From NCBI GenBank assembly GCA_007748055.1, contig CP036279.1:4774001-4838000 (forward strand): DNA of 64,000 bases, given 5' to 3'. Positions 28,511 to 37,828 of the stretch are shown here, one piece after another. The notes below the pieces were generated by a model that was not told where the DNA came from, did not search any database, and saw nothing but the letters and a program-made list of their open reading frames with translations. Within the stretch, counting starts at the first letter, position 1. Every line of letters starts with the position of its first letter. This DNA comes from Kolteria novifilia. GTDB taxonomy: Bacteria > Planctomycetota > Planctomycetia > Kolteriales > Kolteriaceae. The position numbers and the translations under genes were made by a program.

Positions 28511-29680
28511 TCACCCGCGCCGCCGGCGATTCACGTTCTTCGCCCGCTCGCCAGCGGCGCCGAACTGGCTCTTGAGGGCCGCCAATTCCTGCCCGAACTG
28601 CTCCATGGTTCCGTTCATGGTCTGTAGCGTCTCAACGATCGACTTCTGGTTCTCGATGGATTGTTTGTTCCCTTCCTGGGTTTTGCCCGACACGTCTTCG
28701 AGCAGTTGCTTTTGCTCCTCTTGGAGCTGGAGGCCCTCTTGGTCGCCACCTTCGCCTTGTCCCTGGGCCCCGCCTCCGACTTCGCCGCCGTCGATGACAC
28801 TGATCGGCGATGAAGGGTCGCCGATGCCGACCCCTAGGCTGCGGCGCACTTCCGCGATCGCCTCGTCCGGTGTCTCCTGGATGTTCGCAAGAGGCGTCTG
28901 ACGCAACGCGTTCACGTCCGACACTTGACGAGGCTGGGTTGCGTCACGTACGCCAAAGTCACTTCGATCCTGAAACCTGCCTCCCACTCCCAGCCCTCGT
29001 CCCTGGCGTTGTCCCCCGGTCTCGAAATCGCGGATGAGTCCTTCGCGGTCGATCGGCCGGTGCTGGGGTTCTGGTGGTGGCTGGTCCCGGTTCGGCGCCT
29101 CTTTTGGGGCGTCCTTGTCGCGCAGTCCCCCGACGAACGCCGGCTTGCCTTCTTGCGCCCGATACCGGGAAAACCGACCGCGCCGATCTATTTCGTCGAG
29201 CTTTCGTTGGCGGCGTTCCTCTGCCTGAGGGTTTCCCCCGCGACCTTCGATGGCGTCTTCGATCCGCTGTCGACTCGTTGCCTGTTGCTCGCGTTCGAGA
29301 ATCTGTTGGTTGGATTCCCGGAACGCCTTCTTCCCGGCCGCTTTCTCTTGATCGCTGATGTTGAGCCGGTCGATACGCTCGTCGGAGAGTTGGTTGACGG
29401 CGCCGGCGACCTGTTCCCGGGGAATCGCTTCCCGGCGGAAGTCGATGGAAACCTGCCGGCGGGTGTCTCGCTTTTGTCGCTCACTGAGCGGCTGCTTAGC
29501 TTCTTGTTGGGCCTTCTGGATCGCTTGCTCTTGGAGCCTTCGAATGACATCCCCCTGGTCGATGCCCAGCTTTCTCGCCGACGGCGTGAGGAAGGATCGA
29601 CGTTGTTTGTCGAAGTCCCGCTGGGCGTTTCTCGCCCGGATCTGCGCCCCAGCCTCTTCGAACGAGCCGACGCCGCCCAA
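28511..29680 (-). CDS. Coiled-coil phage-type protein after tape measure
   Basis: Very charged, Gln/Arg/Glu-rich and mostly helical (QQILEREQQATSRQRIEDAI), with low-complexity Gly/Gln segments and a final coiled coil. The listed start is TTG 29680, without a ribosome site. The frame is actually open from 29794, immediately after the tape-measure stop TAA and in the same frame, with Gly-rich sequence on both sides of that stop. So it is either a separate tail protein with a poor start or the C-terminal part of the tape measure after a nonsense change. No enzymatic motif. Confidence 0.6.
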   Translation of the reverse strand: MGGVGSFEEAGAQIRARNAQRDFDKQRRSFLTPSARKLGIDQGDVIRRLQEQAIQKAQQEAKQPLSERQKRDTRRQVSIDFRREAIPREQVAGAVNQLSDERIDRLNISDQEKAAGKKAFRESNQQILEREQQATSRQRIEDAIEGRGGNPQAEERRQRKLDEIDRRGRFSRYRAQEGKPAFVGGLRDKDAPKEAPNRDQPPPEPQHRPIDREGLIRDFETGGQRQGRGLGVGGRFQDRSDFGVRDATQPRQVSDVNALRQTPLANIQETPDEAIAEVRRSLGVGIGDPSSPISVIDGGEVGGGAQGQGEGGDQEGLQLQEEQKQLLEDVSGKTQEGNKQSIENQKSIVETLQTMNGTMEQFGQELAALKSQFGAAGERAKNVNRRRRG

Positions 29681-29794
29681 CGGGCTGAATCCCAGGCCCG
29701 GGGGCGCCCCGAGGCCGACGTTGAAACGGCCTCCGGCGATCTGGTTGCCGATGCCGCCGAGGGCCCCGGAACCTCGGAGATTACCGAAACCGAA

Positions 29795-32653
29795 TTACGG
29801 AGGAGCGGCCCCGCGTCCGCGTTGGGAACCGCCCCCACCTCCGCCGCTATTGACGACGCGAACGAGCAGCGGTTGGCCGACCCCTCCTTGGCCCTGTTGG
29901 ATCTGCCCTGGCGTCGGTGGCGGTTGAGTGAATCGCTGTTGGGCGGGCCCCTGACCAATTCCAGGTGTCCCCTGGGGCTGACCGGAGAACAGGCCTCGCA
30001 GGGATTCCGCGAGTTTGTCGACCTGCTGCTTTTGTCGCTCGAATTGCTTGCGCTCCTCCTCGATCCGGCGTTTCAGCCGTTCGTCAACCTCCCGCGTGAT
30101 TTGCTTCTCGCGATCAAGCAGGTCATCGAGTTGGCGTTTCCGCTCATCTGACTGTTTCTTCTCGAGCTTCACCTGGAGTTCGACCTGCTCTTTGATCCGG
30201 TTTCGCGTTTCGGCCAAGACCTCGGTGTAGCTCTCGCCGGCTTTGACTCGCTGCTCGGCGCGCTGCTGCTCTCGCTTTTCGATGTCCTCGATGCGTTGCC
30301 GAAGCTTGATCTCCGCCTGTTTGCCTTGCTCGACGAGCGATTGCCGCCGCTGCTCGAGGGGCAAGAGTGCCTGGATGGCATCGGCCTCGATCTGCGCGGG
30401 GGTCGCGTTGTCCTTCGGTAACAACCCGAATGCCGCCTGGCGTTGTTGGTCGAACCCCGCGACTTTTGACCGGACATCGTCGAGGGCGGACGACTGCCGG
30501 GATGACCCGCCGCCGCCAAAGCCCCCGGCGGCGAATCCTCCGCCTCCACCACCGCGAGAACCCCCGAGTCCCAGTTCGCTGCCGATCTTCGCGACCTGCT
30601 CCTGAATCTTCTTTCTTCGGAGCAACTCTTCGTTGGCCTTCCGCAGTTGGTCGTTTTGAAGCTTCTCCCCGGCGATCCGCTCGTCGAGCGCCTTGGTGTC
30701 GGCCGCCCGTTGCTTGGCCTGTTGGGCGCGGAGGGCGATCTCCTGCTTGAGTCCGGCCACCTGTCGCTCGGCAAACCCGCTGTCGAACTGACGCAAATAC
30801 TTCTCGCTGGAGTCGACGACGCTATCGAGTCCGCCAATGAGGTCGCTCAATCCGTTGTTGGCCAGCCCGAAGACGCTGGTGATAGTATGGGCGAACTGGG
30901 TGACGTGGCGGATGGGGATCAGGATGAACCTGGCAAGCAAGCTCGCCTTTTCGAGGGTCTCGCCGATCGCCCGGGCGGCAACGACGCGGAAGTGATCGAA
31001 GCCCTGTGACATCCCCTCGACAAACGGAATGACGTGCGATCGGATTGTCGCCGCGACGTTCGCGAGAATCACCGACGGGCCGCCAGACCCGAGCCCGCGG
31101 GAGAACGCGAGATAGGCGTCGGCGAATGCCCCCTTCAACTTGTCGACCGCCGAAACGTTGGCCTCGCCGATCGTCTGGATGTTCTTCGACTTCGCGGCCG
31201 TCTCCGCCAGGAGTTCGGCTTGGACCACCGCTCGCTTCTGGGCATCGGTGAGTTCGTCGAAGGCCCCGGGCGCTCCCCGCAACTCATCGAAGCGAGCCTT
31301 GACGACTTCGATGCCACCGGAGAGAAGCCCCATCTGGGCGAGGGAGTCGGCGCCGCCCGTGCGGATCGCGTCAAACACTCGTTGGGAGAATGAGCCGACT
31401 TCCTCCCCCCGGCGCTTGGCCTCGATGGTCGCCACCTGGATGAGCTGCAACTGTTGGGTCGCGGAGAGTGAACCGTCCTGGGATGCCTTGGCGACCAACC
31501 GCAAGGATTCCGCGAGCGACAGGGCGTTGCCAGTCGCGACCCGCAGAGACTTCGCTTGCTTCAGCACCTCCTCTGTACTCTCTCCCGTATGGACCCTCGC
31601 GAACTCCACGGCGGACGCGAAGTCCTCCATGGTTTTCGCCGCCGATTGCAGAGCCTTGACGCCGGCCACGGCGCCGAGGACAGCCACGCCCAAGGCCCCG
31701 AAGGCTGCGGAGCTTCCGCCGGCGGCATCGGTCGCGCGACGCGTGGCATCCGATGCCTGGTCCGTGGCGTCGGCAACGTCCTGCTGGTCGGCGGTCAGGC
31801 TCTTCGCTTTTTTGCCTACGGCTTGGAACAGCTTTTCGAGGAGGAGGATCCGGGAACTCAAGCCCCGGACGGAGTCGGACACTCCTCGGGTGATCAACCC
31901 GAATGACTTGAATGGCGCCTCGATGCCCTGGATGATCCTACCGACGACGCCGATCGTGTGGCCAACGCCTTTCATCACGATGCCGAACCCTAGGGCATGA
32001 GCCCGGGCGATGCCCTCGACGACTAGCTGGCCACGAAGGGCGACCTGGTAGGCGGCAATAGAGTTGCCGTTGTTCTTCCAAACCTTCTGGAGAATCCCCA
32101 GGACGCTTTGGAGATCGCGGCCTCCACGCAAGAACTGACTGACCGCCTTGGTGGCCGCCGAGAGGCGAAGGTTGGAGGCTTCCAACCTAAGCTTGTGGGC
32201 GTCCCAAGCCACGCCGGCGGCCACCACCGTACTGGCGAGGGGCTTGAGCACGGTGGTTGTCGCTTTGACGGCGGCCGAGAGTGCCTTGGTGGCGATGCCG
32301 CCGCCAGTCGCGCCGGCCGTGTACGCCACTAAGGAATGGGCTGCGCTCGAATGAGCTTTCGACGCCGTGACTGCCTGGGTCTCGACCTCGCGAATCGCTG
32401 AATTGAGATCGCGGGTGGCCCGACTGCCGGCCGTCGTCTGCTGCTGGAGCTGCTCGGTGGACTTCGTCGCGTTGCTCATCTCCCGCTGATACTGGGCGGT
32501 CGCCTGAGTAACTCCGTCGAAGTCTTTGCCGAGCCGTTTCCCGGAGTCGCCGAGACCCTCGACGGACTCCGACGCCCGCTCGACGCGGTCGATGAGTTCA
32601 TCGAGCTGCCTGCTCGTCCGATCCTCGAGACTGAGGGTTATTTTGACCGCCAT
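29795..32653 (-). CDS. Phage tail tape-measure protein
   Basis: A 952-residue protein that would set tail length in a siphovirus-like particle. It starts MAVKITLSLEDRTSRQLDEL with long helical coiled coils. A hydrophobic Ala/Gly segment lies in the first third (AGATGGGIATKALSAAVKAT; later AFGALGVAVLGAVAGVKALQ). The region from about residue 330 resembles TP901-type tape measures (FARVHTGESTEEVLKQAKSL), and the last third is coiled coil and Gly-rich. It is preceded by a tail-chaperone-like gene, as in tailed phages. ATG 32653 overlaps the probable -1 frame extension of that gene by 16 bases. The stop is followed in the same frame by another long open stretch. Confidence 0.85.
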   Translation of the reverse strand: MAVKITLSLEDRTSRQLDELIDRVERASESVEGLGDSGKRLGKDFDGVTQATAQYQREMSNATKSTEQLQQQTTAGSRATRDLNSAIREVETQAVTASKAHSSAAHSLVAYTAGATGGGIATKALSAAVKATTTVLKPLASTVVAAGVAWDAHKLRLEASNLRLSAATKAVSQFLRGGRDLQSVLGILQKVWKNNGNSIAAYQVALRGQLVVEGIARAHALGFGIVMKGVGHTIGVVGRIIQGIEAPFKSFGLITRGVSDSVRGLSSRILLLEKLFQAVGKKAKSLTADQQDVADATDQASDATRRATDAAGGSSAAFGALGVAVLGAVAGVKALQSAAKTMEDFASAVEFARVHTGESTEEVLKQAKSLRVATGNALSLAESLRLVAKASQDGSLSATQQLQLIQVATIEAKRRGEEVGSFSQRVFDAIRTGGADSLAQMGLLSGGIEVVKARFDELRGAPGAFDELTDAQKRAVVQAELLAETAAKSKNIQTIGEANVSAVDKLKGAFADAYLAFSRGLGSGGPSVILANVAATIRSHVIPFVEGMSQGFDHFRVVAARAIGETLEKASLLARFILIPIRHVTQFAHTITSVFGLANNGLSDLIGGLDSVVDSSEKYLRQFDSGFAERQVAGLKQEIALRAQQAKQRAADTKALDERIAGEKLQNDQLRKANEELLRRKKIQEQVAKIGSELGLGGSRGGGGGGFAAGGFGGGGSSRQSSALDDVRSKVAGFDQQRQAAFGLLPKDNATPAQIEADAIQALLPLEQRRQSLVEQGKQAEIKLRQRIEDIEKREQQRAEQRVKAGESYTEVLAETRNRIKEQVELQVKLEKKQSDERKRQLDDLLDREKQITREVDERLKRRIEEERKQFERQKQQVDKLAESLRGLFSGQPQGTPGIGQGPAQQRFTQPPPTPGQIQQGQGGVGQPLLVRVVNSGGGGGGSQRGRGAAPP

Positions 32654-32868
32654 CTCTTGAGCTCCGCTTCACGCTGCTTGGCTTCGATGTCGCGTTCCAT
32701 CGCCGACCATTCGTCGGCGATGTCGGAAAGGTCCTCGATTAGTGGGGCGGCCATGCCGGAGTAGACCGAGTAATCTCCGACGCCCGTCGTCCGCATGACT
32801 ATGCCGAGTCGTCGGAGGTAGTCGAATTGCCGGATGGCCTGGAGGAAGGCATCGGAATCGTCGTCGTC
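32638..32868 (-). other. Probable -1 frameshift extension of tail assembly chaperone
   Basis: A 77-codon segment in the -1 frame relative to the upstream 198-residue gene, with normal-looking coding composition: DDDSDAFLQAIRQFDYLRRL, then SVYSGMAAPLIEDLSDIADE and a charged helix, ending at TAA 32638. It has no start of its own except ATG 32796, 2 bases after the upstream TAG. Tailed phages commonly make a G/GT-type chaperone by -1 frameshifting at this position before the tape measure. The slip site is not identified. Confidence 0.6.
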
Positions 32869-33395
32869 TCTCGGTCGGCCGCCTCGGAAGACGGCGCGGG
32901 CGTAGGCTCGGAGTCGCTGGTGTCGCTCTCCGTCTCCTCGCCCGCTTCGTCCAAAGGGACGCCGGCCTCCATCGCGGCCAGTCGCGTGATGTCCGCGAGG
33001 AACTGGTCGACGGTCTTGCCCTGGTAGCTGGCGATGGTGACGCGGTAGGCATCGTCGAACAAGTAGGGAGCGAGGTGAGGATTGTCGGCCGCTCGCTGGA
33101 AGTTGTCGAACGTGTAGGGAACGGGTTTCTCTCCCCCGTCCTCATCCTCGGTGGCGAACCCATCCCAACCGACGATGACACTCTTGATCTGTTGGCGAAC
33201 TCGTTGCACCTCGATGTCGCGCGCCGCGGGCCCGAAAGATCGGTCTCGTTCGACCATCGCCGCCTGATTGGTCAGGCGTTCATCCATCGTCGCCAGCCGA
33301 TAGACAAGCGTGTACTCCAAGCCCGCTTCGTCGTGCTTGAAGGTGTGCCGGTAGGTCACCGGCGTCTTTTTTCGTTTGAGGTCAACTCGAATCAT
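32799..33395 (-). CDS. Tail assembly chaperone-like protein
   Basis: A 198-residue protein directly upstream of the tape measure. The first ~140 residues are folded (YRHTFKHDEAGLEYTLVYRL, SYQGKTVDQFLADITRLAAM); the tail is low-complexity Ser/Thr/Pro/Glu. Position, acidic C-terminal linker and overlap with a -1 frame extension suggest the short form of a tail chaperone. The upstream tail-tube gene expected in such a module is absent. ATG 33395 has GGGAG upstream. Confidence 0.65.
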   Translation of the reverse strand: MIRVDLKRKKTPVTYRHTFKHDEAGLEYTLVYRLATMDERLTNQAAMVERDRSFGPAARDIEVQRVRQQIKSVIVGWDGFATEDEDGGEKPVPYTFDNFQRAADNPHLAPYLFDDAYRVTIASYQGKTVDQFLADITRLAAMEAGVPLDEAGEETESDTSDSEPTPAPSSEAADRETTTIPMPSSRPSGNSTTSDDSA

Positions 33396-33447
33396 TCTCT
33401 TATCTCCCTAGTTAGAAAAGTCTTAGACGTTACTTAGGTGGCCGGGC

Positions 33448-34185
33448 CTACTGTGGCGTCGACCATTTCATTCCCTCGACGGGGTCGAGGTGGGCGTTCT
33501 TCGCCCGCTTAATCTCTGCGTCGAGTTCAGCCAACTCGCGGTCAACGGACTCGACCGCGTTTCGGCGCCGGTCCTCGGGAAGCTCGCCGGGGTCTCGCGA
33601 CGGGTGACCGTAGAGGTTGCGCTCATTGAGCAGCGATGGCCGCTTCAGCTCGAGTTCGTTTGGCAAAGCATTGATTTCGCGCGAGGCCGTCTCCTGGAGA
33701 GTTGACCTCGCCATCGACCGAAGGATCGACTGGCGGTTCTCGACGCTCTCGGCGGCGGCCTTGTCGTCGATGTACTGGGCTCGGAGGTCCTCGAGTTGCT
33801 GTTCGAGTTCTTGTCGTCGGAGTTCGTAGTTTTCGAACAACTGCACGCGGCGTTGGCCGGCCTCGTGGACGGCATCGGCCATTCCCTCGGCTTCCTCAAG
33901 GTCTTTGGCGGCCTTGAGCCTTCGGGCCATCCGCGCGACATCCTCGTCGAGCATCTCGGCACTTCGGCCGGCGGCCTCCATGATGGCCATGATCGTCTCA
34001 GTGCCGACCGCATCGTCGTTGGCCAATCGAACGACCAGCTTTCGGTAATCCAGCTCTCGCTGGGCCTCACGCTCGGAGAGCTTTCCGAAGAGTTTGGTGA
34101 GGCCTGATGATTGCCCGTGCGAAGGGGTTTTCGAGATTGGCATGGGTCCGGACACGCGCACATTGTGAATTCTGTCGAAGCTCAT
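33448..34185 (-). CDS. Hypothetical coiled-coil phage protein
   Basis: 245 residues, almost all helix with heptads (LRRQELEQQLEDLRAQYIDD; RRRNAVESVDRELAELDAEI). It lies between terminase and the tail genes, where a portal or scaffold would be expected, but has no portal-like features. ATG 34185 with AGGAGA upstream. Function unknown; a structural or scaffold role is a guess from position. Confidence 0.7.
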   Translation of the reverse strand: MSFDRIHNVRVSGPMPISKTPSHGQSSGLTKLFGKLSEREAQRELDYRKLVVRLANDDAVGTETIMAIMEAAGRSAEMLDEDVARMARRLKAAKDLEEAEGMADAVHEAGQRRVQLFENYELRRQELEQQLEDLRAQYIDDKAAAESVENRQSILRSMARSTLQETASREINALPNELELKRPSLLNERNLYGHPSRDPGELPEDRRRNAVESVDRELAELDAEIKRAKNAHLDPVEGMKWSTPQ

Positions 34186-34194
34186 TGAGATCTC

Positions 34195-35685
34195 CTATTT
34201 GAGAAACCTGTTTATCAGATGACGACGTTGCTTGGGGGTGATACTCCGCCCCGAATCGGTCCGATGAAAGACCACGGGCGGCCGGGGCGCTACCTTCGGT
34301 TTGGCGTCCTGGGCCGCGAGGATCGCGAGGGACAAGGCGCTCGCGCAGTCGCAGTGGCCGTTGGCGTTGCGCGGGAAGTCGAGTCTCAGCCATGTGCCGG
34401 CGTGGCCGAATCCCCCACGCTGCTCGACGATCGAGGTGATACGCAGCTCGGACTCCAGGATCTCATGGGGGTAGAGTTCGATCCGTTGGTCTAAGAAGGC
34501 CTCGATGAACGACTGAGTCAGTCGGTTGTATGTTTTGGCGTCGTAGTGGACCGTCAGGATCGACATCGACGGCCGGGCCTTCGAAATCTGCTGGGTCATC
34601 AACGCCGCTTCCTTGGCATCGAAGGCCACGACCATCGGCGAGAAGATGTCGTAGGCCCGGATGATCGCGGCCTGTACCTCGTCGAGCGGCACCTTCCACC
34701 GTTTGTTCGGCTGCCACATCTTCAGTTGAAACAGTCGAAGTCGTCCGGTCGCCCGCTGCTTACCGACAACGGCGATGGCCGTGGCGTCTCGGCTCACCGA
34801 GAGGTCGACGCCGAGCACGAAGTCGTAGCCCGGTAGCGGTTTGTCCGCCGAGGTCACCCCGTAGTCGAATGCCGCGTCGATCGCGTACTCCGGGAGCCCA
34901 TCTCCTCTGTCAGTCACCCAACGGTTCTCGAAGAGCCTGCCGAAAACCGAGGGGGGAAGAAATCGCCGTTGTTCGTCGATGGCCTCGGGTGACATCCACC
35001 CGGCAGGCGAGTCCCAGGACGAGAAGTACCACGCGGGATCGACCATGATCTTCTCGCGCAGCGAATGCTGCCATGACGACACAAAGCCCGCGTTGGTGAT
35101 CACGATGAGAGTCGCATGCGACCGCTTGGCGGACGACGAAAAGAGCGAGTGCCAGAACTTCTCGCCAGCTGCGGATGCCCAGTGTGCGAATTCCTCGGCG
35201 ATGATGATGTCGGGCGTCGGTCCGTAACTGCTCCACGAATCCGATGAAATCACCGCCATCTCCGACGACGTGTGCAGATGGAGGATTCGCGATCGCTGGA
35301 CCTCGACGATCTCCCGGAGATATGGGTTGGCATCGAGCAACGCGTCGATGGCCTCGATGAGGAGTCTCCCCTGGTCCTTGTCGGTGGCTCCGACGATACC
35401 CTTGACTCTCCGACGACTGAGACCCACCAGCCACAGCGACATCACCGCGATGTCCATGGTTTTGCTGCCGCCGCGCGGCCGCTCCAGCCACGCTCGGGAG
35501 AGGCCCGAATCTGAAGTGAAACCCGCAGCCCTCAGCAACGCCCCGTCGAGCGCGGCGAAGTCACGTACCTGCCGATCCTCCGCCACCTCGCGGAATGGAC
35601 GCGGACCGTCATCCGTCGGAATCATCAGATTCCCCCGGAATAACGCGGGCGATCGCTGGCACTTGGCGAAGAGCTCAGGGGTCAC
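34195..35685 (-). CDS. terL: Phage terminase large subunit
   Basis: The 496-residue DNA-packaging motor. The ATPase domain has a Walker A-like ERPRGGSKT, Walker B DIIIAEEFAHW and coupling motif region LIVITNAG. The RNase H-like nuclease domain begins VLGVDLSVSRDATAIAVVG (metal-binding Asp) with VVAFDAKEAALM and a final Asp region NGHCDCASALSLA. The length is normal and the gene is intact. The start is GTG 35685, overlapping the preceding small gene by 11 bases. Its presence with a protease-like gene shows that the element derives from a tailed phage. Confidence 0.92.
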   Translation of the reverse strand: MTPELFAKCQRSPALFRGNLMIPTDDGPRPFREVAEDRQVRDFAALDGALLRAAGFTSDSGLSRAWLERPRGGSKTMDIAVMSLWLVGLSRRRVKGIVGATDKDQGRLLIEAIDALLDANPYLREIVEVQRSRILHLHTSSEMAVISSDSWSSYGPTPDIIIAEEFAHWASAAGEKFWHSLFSSSAKRSHATLIVITNAGFVSSWQHSLREKIMVDPAWYFSSWDSPAGWMSPEAIDEQRRFLPPSVFGRLFENRWVTDRGDGLPEYAIDAAFDYGVTSADKPLPGYDFVLGVDLSVSRDATAIAVVGKQRATGRLRLFQLKMWQPNKRWKVPLDEVQAAIIRAYDIFSPMVVAFDAKEAALMTQQISKARPSMSILTVHYDAKTYNRLTQSFIEAFLDQRIELYPHEILESELRITSIVEQRGGFGHAGTWLRLDFPRNANGHCDCASALSLAILAAQDAKPKVAPRPPVVFHRTDSGRSITPKQRRHLINRFLK

Positions 35686-35953
35686 GATAGGCCTCCCCGA
35701 ACTGACGACTCATCGCGAAGAATCGCTCGTATCTCTCGAGAAGCCGCACCTCGATCTCCGCCAACTGCTTGGCGAGGGTGAGCATCCGGAGCCCGTCGTC
35801 CGTAGCGTCAGCCAGCAAATCGATGATTTCCAGACGGTGGCTATCGGCGATGACCGGAGCATCATCGACGCCCTCGAGGACCTGCCGGGTCATGCTCTGG
35901 TCGAGCAGCGCCGCCTCGATCGCCGAGATGAGATTCGCGCACTGAGGTTTCAT
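35675..35953 (-). CDS. Small hypothetical protein upstream of terL
   Basis: 92 residues, helical, ending in LRMLTLAKQLAEIEVRLLER. ATG 35953 overlaps the previous stop (TGATG), indicating translational coupling. Not recognised; one of the two small proteins before terL may be the small terminase. Confidence 0.7.
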   Translation of the reverse strand: MKPQCANLISAIEAALLDQSMTRQVLEGVDDAPVIADSHRLEIIDLLADATDDGLRMLTLAKQLAEIEVRLLERYERFFAMSRQFGEAYRDP

Positions 35954-36315
35954 CAATCGCGGCTCCCAAACATCTGTGCGAGACCGTTCTTCTTGCCCGA
36001 GAGATCGTCGAGTCCCAGACGCTCGATGATCTTCGTCCGCTTGCCGGCGGCCACAGCCATCTGACGCTGGAGTTCGGCGGCTGCCTCGGCCGACATCTTC
36101 TCGCCGGACTCCCGGAACTTCCGGGCCAAGACTTTCAGGGCGACCTGGTGTCGCGATGCCGCGTCGATCAACGACTCGGCGAAGATCGAGATCTCCTCGT
36201 GCTTCGCCTCCACGGCACGCTCCAACTCACGCCGAAACGACTTGCCCGAAGACTCGATGCCTCGGTAGTCCCTCGGGAGCGTGTCCAGTGTCATCGTTCG
36301 GGCGCGACGCCCCAT
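35953..36315 (-). CDS. Hypothetical helical protein, possible small terminase
   Basis: 120 residues, basic and helical (YRGIESSGKSFRRELERAVE; AAAELQRQMAVAAGKRTKII). ATG 36315 has GGAGG 7 bases upstream. The size and position two genes before terL suit a DNA-packaging small subunit, but no helix-turn-helix is obvious, so this is inference. Confidence 0.65.
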   Translation of the reverse strand: MGRRARTMTLDTLPRDYRGIESSGKSFRRELERAVEAKHEEISIFAESLIDAASRHQVALKVLARKFRESGEKMSAEAAAELQRQMAVAAGKRTKIIERLGLDDLSGKKNGLAQMFGSRD

Positions 36316-36326
36316 GGGAACCTCCG

Positions 36327-37169
36327 TCAGATCTGGGGCCAGCACTCTTCCCGGACCTGCCGGGACCTCTCCTTGGTCATCGGCTGGATTTGGCCCGAGA
36401 GCGTGGAGAACTCTCCGGCGGCCATCTCCGTCAGTGGATTGATCACCGCTGGGCTATCCTCGGTTTGCTCGCCTCCCATCGAGGGCCCCTGGAGCTTCCG
36501 GAGTCGGTCGCGGACCAAGACCGCGACCTCAGAATCGCTGCTGGCCTCGATCGAGAGGTGCTCGAATTCCGGGCTCTTTGAGCAGAGCAAATTGAAAAGC
36601 TGAACGACTTCACTGGCATTGACGGTGGCCATGGTGAAACTCCTCTTTGCAGGTGGTGGTGAAACTGGCTTGGGCTTGGTTCCGATCGTCGACAGGTGCC
36701 AACAATCGGCACCCTGACGATCCGCTGACAGGGCGACGGCTGCTTGTTGGCGGCTCATCACCGGGTGGTTGACGAAGGCGACGTGGGAGAGGTAGGGCCG
36801 GTACCGCTGGCCTGATCCGTCCATCCATTCGCCCTTGATGCCAACCGAGACTTCCGGCCAGGTGCGGGACGCGACCTTCCCGGCGGCCACCAAGTCAGTG
36901 GCCTCGTACACCGCGAAAAGCTTGGTGCCCACGAGTTCGAGGTCGACGATGTGGCCAACTCGGCTGCCAATCGACAGGTCGTGGTCCTTGGTCAATGGCA
37001 CCATGTTGCCGTTTCGTTTGGCCCGCTGGAATGAATCCACGATCGACTGAAGGTACGCCTGGTCAATCTTCAGCGGACCACCGAAAGACGGCTGGCGGTA
37101 CTCACCGACCCGCAAGACCTCCTGCCTGAATCGCCGCCCCGTCGGGCGGGGCGTTGCTGCTGGTTGCAT
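36327..37169 (-). CDS. Phage protease/scaffold-like protein (Mu I-type)
   Basis: 280 residues. The first half resembles Mu I-like prohead protease/scaffold proteins: LKIDQAYLQSIVDSFQRAKR, VPLTKDHDLSIGSRVGHIVD, EATDLVAAGKVASRTWPEVS and YLSHVAFVNHPV follow the usual segment order. The second half is a helical, scaffold-like extension. ATG 37169 has GAGGAG upstream. Normally this gene is followed by a major capsid gene; here terminase follows instead. Confidence 0.72.
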   Translation of the reverse strand: MQPAATPRPTGRRFRQEVLRVGEYRQPSFGGPLKIDQAYLQSIVDSFQRAKRNGNMVPLTKDHDLSIGSRVGHIVDLELVGTKLFAVYEATDLVAAGKVASRTWPEVSVGIKGEWMDGSGQRYRPYLSHVAFVNHPVMSRQQAAVALSADRQGADCWHLSTIGTKPKPVSPPPAKRSFTMATVNASEVVQLFNLLCSKSPEFEHLSIEASSDSEVAVLVRDRLRKLQGPSMGGEQTEDSPAVINPLTEMAAGEFSTLSGQIQPMTKERSRQVREECWPQI

Positions 37170-37180
37170 GATCGGTCTCC

Positions 37181-37279
37181 TCAATTCTCTTGCCGGGAAA
37201 TGCACCGCCTGAGGACGACGATCGCCCCCTCTATGGCGATGTTTGCCCCATCGACCACGACGGCCATGGTGTCGTCCAC
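37181..37279 (-). CDS. Possible 32-residue peptide
   Basis: GTG 37279 is preceded by GAGGAG and the frame encodes a short hydrophobic peptide (AVVVDGANIAIEGAIVVLRR). Its stop merges with the ribosome site of the next gene. Size makes this uncertain. Confidence 0.35.
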   Translation of the reverse strand: MDDTMAVVVDGANIAIEGAIVVLRRCISRQEN

Positions 37280-37505
37280 GTGTCGTCTCCTCACCTCAAA
37301 ACTGCGCCCGCGCCTGGACGCGCCGACACGTGACGCGCCACGATGAACCGTCTGATGTCGGCACCTGGGGTGGACCCAAGGGGCCGAGCGTCTGCGTAAC
37401 ATCAGTGCCCGTCGTTGGTTGCGTCTCGGCCAAACTAGATTGCAAGAAGAGCACGGGCCGACGACAGGTTGACGGATGGCCGGCCGATGGCCGCGCCGTC
37501 CTCTC

Positions 37506-37817
37506 CTACTGCACCCATTCCTCGGCGTGGATCAGCGTTTGAAGTTCCCACTGTCGTCGCGACTCGCCGCCGTTGTAGAGCTTGGGCGGGTCGTACCCGG
37601 CGGCCTTTCGTTGGATCAAATAGTCCCGCCACTCGGGCAGAACCTCCGCGAGTTTGTCGTAACCCTCAAGCGATTCGCCGTAGGTGTCGAGGAACGTCTG
37701 GATGTCCCTCAAGTCCATGTCCGAGATCAACTTTTCCTTGTGTGGCCCGAGCGGTGGCTTGAGGCCCTCGATCTTCTCGAACAGCAATTTCTCGTCTCGC
37801 AATGTGTCGATCGACAT
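37506..37817 (-). CDS. Hypothetical protein
   Basis: 103 residues, soluble, with LRDIQTFLDTYGESLEGYDK. ATG 37817 has GGGAG upstream and lies 11 bases after the helicase stop, so it is probably in the same operon. Not recognised. Confidence 0.7.
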   Translation of the reverse strand: MSIDTLRDEKLLFEKIEGLKPPLGPHKEKLISDMDLRDIQTFLDTYGESLEGYDKLAEVLPEWRDYLIQRKAAGYDPPKLYNGGESRRQWELQTLIHAEEWVQ

Positions 37818-37828
37818 CTCGCTCTCCC

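Noticed and set aside
32669-33181. A 170-codon frame overlapping the tail chaperone
   Set aside because: Arg/Pro/Ser-rich shadow in the third frame; the -1 frame has the better coding character.
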